From positions 919,372 through 983,371 of the forward strand of contig NZ_LMPT01000019.1 of the NCBI RefSeq assembly GCF_001424425.1: a DNA stretch of 64,000 nt. Direction: 5' to 3'. The notes under the pieces were generated by a model. The model did no database searches, was not told the origin of the DNA, and saw nothing but the letters and a program-made list of their open reading frames with translations. The DNA is from Acidovorax sp. Leaf191 (GTDB taxonomy: Bacteria; Pseudomonadota; Gammaproteobacteria; Burkholderiales; Burkholderiaceae_C). Position 1 is the first letter of the stretch. Every line of letters starts with the position of its first letter. The position numbers and the translations under genes were made by a program. Of the stretch, positions 58,533 through 64,000 are shown piece after piece.

Positions 58533-59159
58533 ATGCCCACCAACGAACTGATTTTCCTGGCCAGCATTGCCGGTCTCTACCTGATGCTGGCCATCAGTCC
58601 CGGTCCCAATTTTCTGGTGATCACCGCCACGGCCATCGGCCAGTCACGGGCGCGTGCCGTGTGTGTGGGCCTGGGTGTTTCCACCGCGAGCGTGGCGTGG
58701 GCCAGCCTGGCGGCGGTGGGGCTGGGCGTGGTGGTGGCCCAGTACCAGTGGGTTCAGCAGGCATTGCGCATCGCCGGCGGGGTCTACCTGCTCTACATCG
58801 GCGCCCGGATGTTCTTTCAGGCCGGCCGGCCGTTGGCGGTGCGCGACGGCATGGCTGCAGGCAAGACAGCCTGGCAGGCCTACCGTTTCGGTCTGGCCAC
58901 CAACCTTGCCAACCCCAAGTCGCTGGTTTTTTTCACCAGCGCATTCGCCACCTTGTTCACGCCGGACCTGTCCCTCTGGGCCAAGATCGCCGCGGTCCTG
59001 GTGGTGGGGGCCATCTCGCTCACGTTGAACGTGGTGATCGCAGGCCTGTTCTCTTCGGCCGTGGCCCGGCAAGGGTATGGCGCTGCGAAGCCCGCCATCG
59101 ACCGGGTGACGGGCGGACTGATGGCCTTCTTCGGCATCAAGCTGCTGCTGGGCCGATAG
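58533..59159 (+). CDS. LysE/RhtB-family exporter
   Basis: A 209-aa membrane protein with the LysE family start (MPTNELIFLASIAGLYLMLA, ISPGPNFLVITATAIGQSRA) and six hydrophobic helices, ending with GGLMAFFGIKLLLGR. It exports amino acids or similar small molecules. It follows the LysR gene in the same direction and may be its target. The ATG at 58533 fits the family N-terminus. Confidence 0.9.
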   Translation: MPTNELIFLASIAGLYLMLAISPGPNFLVITATAIGQSRARAVCVGLGVSTASVAWASLAAVGLGVVVAQYQWVQQALRIAGGVYLLYIGARMFFQAGRPLAVRDGMAAGKTAWQAYRFGLATNLANPKSLVFFTSAFATLFTPDLSLWAKIAAVLVVGAISLTLNVVIAGLFSSAVARQGYGAAKPAIDRVTGGLMAFFGIKLLLGR

Positions 59160-59305
59160 GCCAGCGGCCCGCTGGGCCGCCAGGGTGCAGGCGCGGGCCC
59201 TGCCGGCTGCCGCGCAGATAATTCAGGCCATCTATTTTCAACTCGCTTGAGGCTGGCCACGCTGGAGCCAGCCTGTAGAGCCAACGTGCGGGCTACTCAG
59301 ACACC

Positions 59306-59863
59306 GTGTTCGAGCGTTACTACCGCGAATTGCTGAATTTTCTGGCGCGCAAGGTGAGCGACCGCGACACCGCGGCCGACTTGACGCAGGAAAGCTTTGC
59401 ACGGATCTACGCCGCGCAGCAGGCCGGCCAGGCGGTGCGCGAGCCCCGCGCATGGCTCTATGCCACTGCGCGCAACCTCCTGACGGACCACCACCGCCGC
59501 GCTGCGGTGCGCGAAACGGGCGCTGCAGACGGCGATGGAGACCGGGGTGATGCCGACGCCCATGTCGGCCCGCCATCCCTGGAGCCCGACGCCATCCTGT
59601 CCGGCCGCCAGCGCCTGGCCGCCATCGAGCAGGCGCTGCTGCAGCTGTCGCCACGCCCGCGCGAAGCCTTCGTGCTGTTCAAGCTGGAAGGCCTGAGCCG
59701 CAGCGAAGTGGCGCAGAAGATGGGCGTCAACGTCAAGACGGTGGAGACCCACCTGGAAGTCGCGATGGACGCCTGCATGCGCCAGCTGCAGGCGCTGGAG
59801 GGCGAAGTGGTGCCCCCGGCCGGCGGTCGCCGCCGCCGCCGTACAGGCAGTGCCCCACCGTGA
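59306..59863 (+). CDS. fecI: FecI-type ECF sigma factor
   Basis: A 185-aa ECF sigma: region 2 (FERYYRELLNFLARKVSDRD, TAADLTQESFARIYA) and region 4 (LSPRPREAFVLFKLEGLSRS, EVAQKMGVNVKTVETHLEVA). The start is GTG with no alternative upstream before a stop. With FecR and a TonB receptor it forms a cell-surface signalling system for iron uptake. No TCCGGC-N16-CGTCTAC motif is seen before this gene itself. Confidence 0.93.
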   Translation: MFERYYRELLNFLARKVSDRDTAADLTQESFARIYAAQQAGQAVREPRAWLYATARNLLTDHHRRAAVRETGAADGDGDRGDADAHVGPPSLEPDAILSGRQRLAAIEQALLQLSPRPREAFVLFKLEGLSRSEVAQKMGVNVKTVETHLEVAMDACMRQLQALEGEVVPPAGGRRRRRTGSAPP

Positions 59864-59899
59864 ACCACCCTGCCCGTGTGCGGGCTCCGCACCGAAGAC

Positions 59900-59928
59900 T
59901 CCGGCTTTGAGGCCGCTCGTTCGTCTAC
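59900..59928 (+). promoter_or_regulatory. ECF-sigma-type promoter motif, copy 2 (before fecR)
   Basis: TCCGGC (59900-59905), 16 bp, CGTCTAC (59922-59928), 22 bp before the fecR start. Same spacing as the copies at 57252 and 61036. Confidence 0.55.
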
Positions 59929-59950
59929 AACCCGACACCTCCCGCGATCC

Positions 59951-61003
59951 ATGATGCCCATAGAGCCCACGACCGATGAAGCCCGCCGACGCCAGGAAGT
60001 GGCGGGATGGTTTCTGCGCCGCGATGCCGGGGATGGTGCGTGGTCCGCAGCGGACGAGGCCGCTTTCACGCAGTGGCTCGGTCGCGATGCCGGCAACCGC
60101 CAGGCCTATGCGCGCTGGGCCACCGACTGGGCCTTGATCGACACGATGCCGCGCGACACCGCAGCCAGACTGCGCGCGCTGGTGGCCGCTGAGCGCGCGC
60201 CGGCCGCAGTGCCGGTGCCGCGGCGCCGTGCGATGGCGGGGTGGGCCCTGGCGGGCGTGGCTGCGGTGGCCGTCACGGGGGGCTGGTTTGGCTGGCAACA
60301 CCTGGAGGCCCGCCCGGTGTACGAGCAGGCCTTCGGCACGCGGCGCGGCCAGCAGTCCCACGTGACGCTGCCCGATGGCTCCGAACTGCGGCTGGACACC
60401 TCCACCACACTCAAGGTGACGTTCTTTCGCGGCCGGCGCGAGGTGCAGCTTGTGCAGGGGCAGGCCCTGTTCACAGTGCGTGCCGACCCGGGCCGGCCCT
60501 TTCAGGTCACGGCGCAAGACGTGCGTGTGACGGTGGTCGGGACGCGCTTTACCGTGCGATCGACACCCGGCATTCCCTCGCGGGAAGGCGTTGAAGTCGC
60601 GGTGGAGCATGGCCGGGTGCGGGTGGCGAACGGCCTGGTGGCGGGCGGTGGTGCGGACGCTGCGGCGCATCAGGTGGAGCTCACGGCCGGCCAGCATCTG
60701 GTGCTGCAGGGGCACGGTGCGCAGCCGGTCGTGAAGGCGCTGCCCAGGGACGGCGCGGCGCCCTGGCACCAGGGTGCGCAGATCAGCTTCAGCAACGCCC
60801 CGCTGAAGACGGTGATGGCCGAGATGGGGCGCTACGCCGATCTGGGCCTGGTGGACGTGGACCCATCAGCGCTCGACCTTCGGCTCTCCGGCACCTTCGA
60901 CCCGCGCGATGCGGCCACGGCGCGCCGCCTGCTCGCTGGCGCGCTGCAACTGCAGCTCGTGCCCCTGGGTGACGGCTACGCGCTGCGGCGGCAGGGTGGA
61001 TGA
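59951..61003 (+). CDS. fecR: FecR-type anti-sigma/signal transducer
   Basis: A 350-aa protein: N-terminal cytoplasmic FecR domain (RRQEVAGWFLRRDAGDGAWS, FTQWLGRDAGNRQAYARWAT), a membrane segment (AMAGWALAGVAAVAVTGGWF, about 96-115), periplasmic FecR region (SHVTLPDGSELRLDTSTTLK, REVQLVQGQALFTVRADPGR) and a C-terminal domain near the TonB box. It transmits the receptor signal to FecI. The ATG at 59951 lies 22 bp after an ECF motif. Confidence 0.93.
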   Translation: MMPIEPTTDEARRRQEVAGWFLRRDAGDGAWSAADEAAFTQWLGRDAGNRQAYARWATDWALIDTMPRDTAARLRALVAAERAPAAVPVPRRRAMAGWALAGVAAVAVTGGWFGWQHLEARPVYEQAFGTRRGQQSHVTLPDGSELRLDTSTTLKVTFFRGRREVQLVQGQALFTVRADPGRPFQVTAQDVRVTVVGTRFTVRSTPGIPSREGVEVAVEHGRVRVANGLVAGGGADAAAHQVELTAGQHLVLQGHGAQPVVKALPRDGAAPWHQGAQISFSNAPLKTVMAEMGRYADLGLVDVDPSALDLRLSGTFDPRDAATARRLLAGALQLQLVPLGDGYALRRQGG

Positions 61004-61035
61004 GCAGCGATTTTTGAAAATGTTTGGCCCAGGTA

Positions 61036-61064
61036 TCCGGCAAACGCCCTGCCGGTACGTCTAC
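61036..61064 (+). promoter_or_regulatory. ECF-sigma-type promoter motif, copy 3 (before the receptor gene)
   Basis: TCCGGC (61036-61041), 16 bp, CGTCTAC (61058-61064), 40 bp before the receptor start. GTATCCGGCAAACGC is identical to copy 1. Confidence 0.6.
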
Positions 61065-61103
61065 ACGAACGAGAACCATTCGTATCTTGTTGGTGAAGTG
61101 ACC

Positions 61104-63494
61104 ATGAAAAAATCTCCATTGCCCTCTTCGGCGGCGCTTGCGCTGGCCATCCCTTTCGCCGTCGCGTCGGGTGCGTTCACCGCATCCGCCCGGGCGCAGG
61201 CGGTCGACAGCGCGCTGTCGTCCGCTGCCGAGCGCGACATCGCCATCGCCGCCCAACCGCTGGGCGATGCGATCAACGACTGGGCCAGGCAAGCCCGCAT
61301 GCAGGTGGCGGTGCCACAGTCGCTCGTGGCCGGCAAGACGGCCCCGGCAGTCAGTGGCCGCATGACGCCCCGGCAGGCGCTGGACAGGCTGCTGGCCCAC
61401 AGCGGCCTGATGGCGGTCAGCGAAGGCGCCTCCGTGCTGATCCGTGCCGTGCCGCCCCCGGGCTCTGCCGCGACGCTGCCCTCGGTCACAGTGAATGCCA
61501 GCGCCGAGCCAGAGACCGCCACTGGCCCCGTCCCGCGCTATGTGGCCCAGCGCAGCGCCACGGGCACCAAGACGGACAGCTCCATCCTGGAGGTTCCGCA
61601 GTCGCTGTCCGTGATCGGCCGCCAGGAGATGGAGGCGCGCGGCGCCCTGGATCTGATGGACGTCGTAGGCCAGACGCCGGGCGTGTCCGTCGCTGCCTAC
61701 GGGCCCGACAACCGTGGCTGGGAATACCTGTCCCTGCGCGGCTTCCCGGGCAACAGCAGCAGCTTCCGCGACGGCCTGCCCCAAAGCCAGTTCGGCGTCA
61801 TCTACCGCATGACGGAGACCTACGGCCTGGAGCGGGTGGAGGTGCTGCGGGGGCCCTCGTCGGTGCTGTACGGACAGGGCGATGCGGGCGGCATCGTCAA
61901 CCGGGTGAGCAAGGCGCCGGGGCCGCAAGCCACGCGGGAGGTCGACGTGCAGGTGGGCAACTTCAACCGCAAGCAGCTGGGCGTGGACCTGGGGGGCTCG
62001 GTGGGGGAGGGCGGCGACCTGGCCTTCCGGCTGGTCGGTGTGGCCCTGGACAGCCAGGACCAGGACCGGTACGCGAACGGCGACCGCATCACCCGGCAGC
62101 GCGCTTACCTGGCACCGTCGCTGCGCTGGAGCCCGAGCGCGGCGACCTCGCTCACCGTGTTTGGAGAACTGCTCAACGACGAGTCCGGCGAGGACCCGTA
62201 CTACGCCATCTTCACCGACCCCGGCGGTGTCCGCAGGCAGGTGAAGTATGGAGACCCTTCCTTCAGCCGTTTTCAGCAGGACCAGTACTCGGTGGGCTAC
62301 CGGTTCGACCATGCGCTCGGCAATGGATGGAGCGTGCGGCAGAACGCGCGCTATACCGACATTTCGATGGCACGGCGGGCCTTGTGGGGCGACACGCTGC
62401 AGCCCGACGGCCACACCCTGTCGCGCATGACCCGGTCCTGGGACGACGCGCTCGAACAGGCATCGGTGGACACGCAACTGCAGGGCAGCCTGATCACCGG
62501 CACCACCCAGCACCAGTTGCTCTTCGGCGTGGACTGGAACCATCTGAAAGGCACCGCCTTGCGCTGGCGTGGCACCGGGCCTGACCTCGACCTGCTCAAC
62601 CCGGTGTACGGCATGTCGGTGCCGCAACCCCGCCTGCCGTGGGCCGACTTCCGCCAGAGCGTGCAGCAGGTGGGGGTCTACGCCCAGGACCAGATCCGGT
62701 TCGGTGATCGCTGGATCGCGACGCTGGGCGGTCGCCACGACCATGTCAGGTCCACCATCGACAACCGCCTGAGCACCCGGTCCACGCAGAACGACCACGC
62801 CTTCAGCGGCCGGGCCGGGCTGAACTACCTGCTGGGCAATGGCTGGGCGCCGTATGCGAGCTATGCCCAGTCGTTCCTGCCGACCAGCGGTGTGGATGCC
62901 GCCAACAACCCGTTTCAGCCCAGCCGGGGCCGGCAGGTCGAGGTGGGCGTCAAGTACAGGCCGCACGATGGCGGGAGCCTTTTCACGGCGGCCTTGTTCG
63001 AGCTGCGCAAGACGAACATCGTGACCAACGACAGCATCACGTCGGAAGCGCGGCAGATCGGCCAACAGCGTTCCCGGGGGCTGGAGCTCGAAGCCAAGAC
63101 CGACCTCACCCACCGCCTGAGCGCCACGGCCTCTGCCACCTGGATGAGCGTGAAGGTCCTTCAAAGCGCCAATGCGGCCGAGGTCCACAAGAGCCCCGCC
63201 GCAGTGCCCGGCAAGATGGCATCGGTCTGGCTCGACTACGCCGTGGGCGCGGGCCTGGGCGTGGGCGCAGGCGCCAGCTATGTGGGCCCACGGCAAAACG
63301 ACGAGGCCAACACCTCGACCGAAGGCGGGTTCACGCTGCTCAATGCCGTGCTGCAGTACGACCAGGGCCCTTGGCGCTTTGCCCTGAACGTGACCAACCT
63401 TCTGAACAGGAAGTACAACTCCATCTGCTACCACGGCGAGTGCTACCTGGGCCGGGAGCGCACGGTGACGGCGTCGGCCAAGTACAGGTTCTGA
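61104..63494 (+). CDS. TonB-dependent siderophore receptor (FecA-like transducer)
   Basis: A 796-aa outer-membrane receptor: signal peptide (PSSAALALAIPFAVASGAFT), a secretin/TonB N-terminal signalling domain (DIAIAAQPLGDAINDWARQA ... RQALDRLLAHSGLMAVSEG, about 45-120), plug (SILEVPQSLSVIGRQEMEAR, RGFPGNSSSFRDGLPQ), and a beta barrel ending in Phe (VTASAKYRF). The signalling domain is the feature that links it to FecR. The ligand is a ferric siderophore, not identifiable from sequence. Confidence 0.94.
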   Translation: MKKSPLPSSAALALAIPFAVASGAFTASARAQAVDSALSSAAERDIAIAAQPLGDAINDWARQARMQVAVPQSLVAGKTAPAVSGRMTPRQALDRLLAHSGLMAVSEGASVLIRAVPPPGSAATLPSVTVNASAEPETATGPVPRYVAQRSATGTKTDSSILEVPQSLSVIGRQEMEARGALDLMDVVGQTPGVSVAAYGPDNRGWEYLSLRGFPGNSSSFRDGLPQSQFGVIYRMTETYGLERVEVLRGPSSVLYGQGDAGGIVNRVSKAPGPQATREVDVQVGNFNRKQLGVDLGGSVGEGGDLAFRLVGVALDSQDQDRYANGDRITRQRAYLAPSLRWSPSAATSLTVFGELLNDESGEDPYYAIFTDPGGVRRQVKYGDPSFSRFQQDQYSVGYRFDHALGNGWSVRQNARYTDISMARRALWGDTLQPDGHTLSRMTRSWDDALEQASVDTQLQGSLITGTTQHQLLFGVDWNHLKGTALRWRGTGPDLDLLNPVYGMSVPQPRLPWADFRQSVQQVGVYAQDQIRFGDRWIATLGGRHDHVRSTIDNRLSTRSTQNDHAFSGRAGLNYLLGNGWAPYASYAQSFLPTSGVDAANNPFQPSRGRQVEVGVKYRPHDGGSLFTAALFELRKTNIVTNDSITSEARQIGQQRSRGLELEAKTDLTHRLSATASATWMSVKVLQSANAAEVHKSPAAVPGKMASVWLDYAVGAGLGVGAGASYVGPRQNDEANTSTEGGFTLLNAVLQYDQGPWRFALNVTNLLNRKYNSICYHGECYLGRERTVTASAKYRF

Positions 63495-63519
63495 GGGGAC
63501 TGTTCGCGTGGTTTCAGAC

Positions 63520-63551
63520 CGCCCCACCGGCCAAGTTGCCGGTGGGGCGGT
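63520..63551 (+). terminator. Strong inverted repeat after the receptor gene
   Basis: A 13-bp perfect stem (63520-63532 with 63539-63551, CCGCCCCACCGGC type) around a 6-nt loop, 25 bp after the receptor stop. It lacks a T run, so it is a stabilising or partial terminator. Confidence 0.55.
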
Positions 63552-63654
63552 GGCCGTTGCCTGGTGGTATCGGTTGGTGCGTGGTGCGTGGTGGACCTGG
63601 CATCGTGTCGTACCGTTGCCAACTGCGCTGCCGCCAAGGCCCCCCACAACAAAA

Positions 63655-63681
63655 AAGCCCTGACTCTTGCGAATCAGGGCT
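63655..63681 (-). terminator. Terminator of tRNA-Thr
   Basis: AAGCCCTGA (63655-63663) and TCAGGGCTT (63673-63681) form a nine-bp stem with nine bases between. The minus strand runs into six T, placing it directly after the tRNA. Confidence 0.85.
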
Positions 63682-63688
63682 TTTCATT

Positions 63689-63764
63689 TGGTGCCGGAGA
63701 GATGAATCGAACACCCGACCTTCTCATTACGAATGAGCTGCTCTACCGACTGAGCTACACCGGC
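63689..63764 (-). tRNA. tRNA-Thr (anticodon CGT)
   Basis: A 76-nt cloverleaf on the minus strand: acceptor GCCGGTG with its complement near the 3' end, D-arm AGCTCAGTCGGTAGAGC, anticodon loop TTCGTAA (anticodon CGT, reading ACG), T-arm GGTTCGATTC-like, encoded CCA. Confidence 0.95.
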
Positions 63765-63776
63765 GTAAGCCTCAAA

Positions 63777-64000
63777 TTATAGCGCGGAATGGTAGCTTGT
63801 CACGCGCTCGACCTCATTTTTGGAGCCGAGGATCACGCTGACGCGCTCGTGCAACTGGGTGGGCTGGATTTCCAGGATGCGCTGCTTGCCGTTGGTGGCG
63901 GCGCCGCCGGCCTGCTCGACCAGCCAGCCCATGGGGTTGGCCTCGTACATCAGGCGCAGCTTGCCCGGCTTGTTCGGCTCGCGCCTGTCCCAGGGGTACA
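63777..64000 (-). CDS. fbp: Fructose-1,6-bisphosphatase class 1, C-terminal part
   Basis: Only the last 74 codons are in the window. The end reads [57 protein letters not shown], the class 1 FBPase C-terminus, including the YEANPM substrate segment. It hydrolyses fructose-1,6-bisphosphate in gluconeogenesis. The start lies beyond 64000. Confidence 0.93.
   Translation of the reverse strand, partial: YPWDRREPNKPGKLRLMYEANPMGWLVEQAGGAATNGKQRILEIQPTQLHERVSVILGSKNEVERVTSYHSAL

Noticed and set aside
60789..63647. A 952-codon minus-strand open frame opposite fecR and the receptor gene.
   Set aside because: Antisense shadow of two well-identified genes.

Overview
The window is high-GC DNA from a betaproteobacterium of the order Burkholderiales, most likely family Comamonadaceae (Acidovorax-like). 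This rests on the rplT-pheS-pheT-ihfA-merR gene order, the codon use and the protein signatures; no database search was possible. It holds three parts: a conserved translation/IHF cluster (1-5050), a complete-looking P2-type prophage of about 42.8 kb (5031-47824), and a host region for nitrite assimilation, transport and iron uptake (47825-64000).

Left host arm: rplT, pheS, pheT, ihfA and a MerR-family gene on the + strand, then tRNA-Pro(GGG). The prophage is integrated in the 3' end of this tRNA. A 22-bp core containing the last 20 nt of the tRNA recurs at 47803-47824. The integrase gene lies just inside attL. Paired GGGGCAAC repeats 12 bp apart occur inside both ends and are probable integrase arm sites. 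The terminator now following the tRNA is phage-borne, and the probable original host terminator sits just beyond attR.

Prophage: an early operon runs leftward from 14399 to 7179 (RHH regulator, Ogr-type activator, small proteins, gpA-type HUH replication endonuclease, nucleotide kinase-like protein, large C5 methyltransferase with five VADPR repeats, AlpA-like regulator). Many of its genes overlap by ATGA. A divergent XRE repressor (14476) faces it across an operator lying in the spacer of the early promoter. Downstream of the repressor is a probable lysogenic-conversion block: a two-frame gene with a U_UUU_UUU slippery site, an IPTL-CTERM beta-helix surface protein, and two small membrane proteins. 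The P2 structural genes follow: D, U, T, E/E' (with the classical T_TTT_TTG shift site), FII, FI, a TipAS-domain moron, a tail-fibre module, I, J, W, V, S, R, Rz/Rz1, endolysin, holin candidate, X, L, M, N and O leftward, and P and Q rightward. Near-identical 17-bp palindromes precede V and FI, and a related one lies between O and P; these are candidate Ogr sites. After Q come a Mu-like com gene overlapping a DNA methyltransferase whose start codon lies in a 9-bp hairpin, a terminator, a cos candidate, small unknown genes, and an SOS cassette (umuDC diverging from a SRAP/YedK gene around a perfect LexA box).

Right host arm: an SSB-like gene, then nirB-nirD, a NIT-ANTAR regulator, a formate/nitrite-family channel and a membrane-anchored PP2C-phosphatase/kinase fusion. 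The nirB leader has a hairpin with an ANTAR-type hexaloop. Next come a LysR regulator, a LysE exporter and a fecI-fecR-TonB receptor system. Three copies of TCCGGC-N16-CGTCTAC lie upstream of fecR, the receptor gene and the LysR gene, suggesting one ECF-sigma promoter class. tRNA-Thr(CGT) and the 3' end of fbp close the window on the minus strand.

The genome looks regulated at several layers: operator-controlled lysogeny, two probable -1 frameshifts, probable translational control of a methyltransferase, SOS-induced mutagenic repair, RNA-based antitermination for nitrite reduction and cell-surface signalling for iron.
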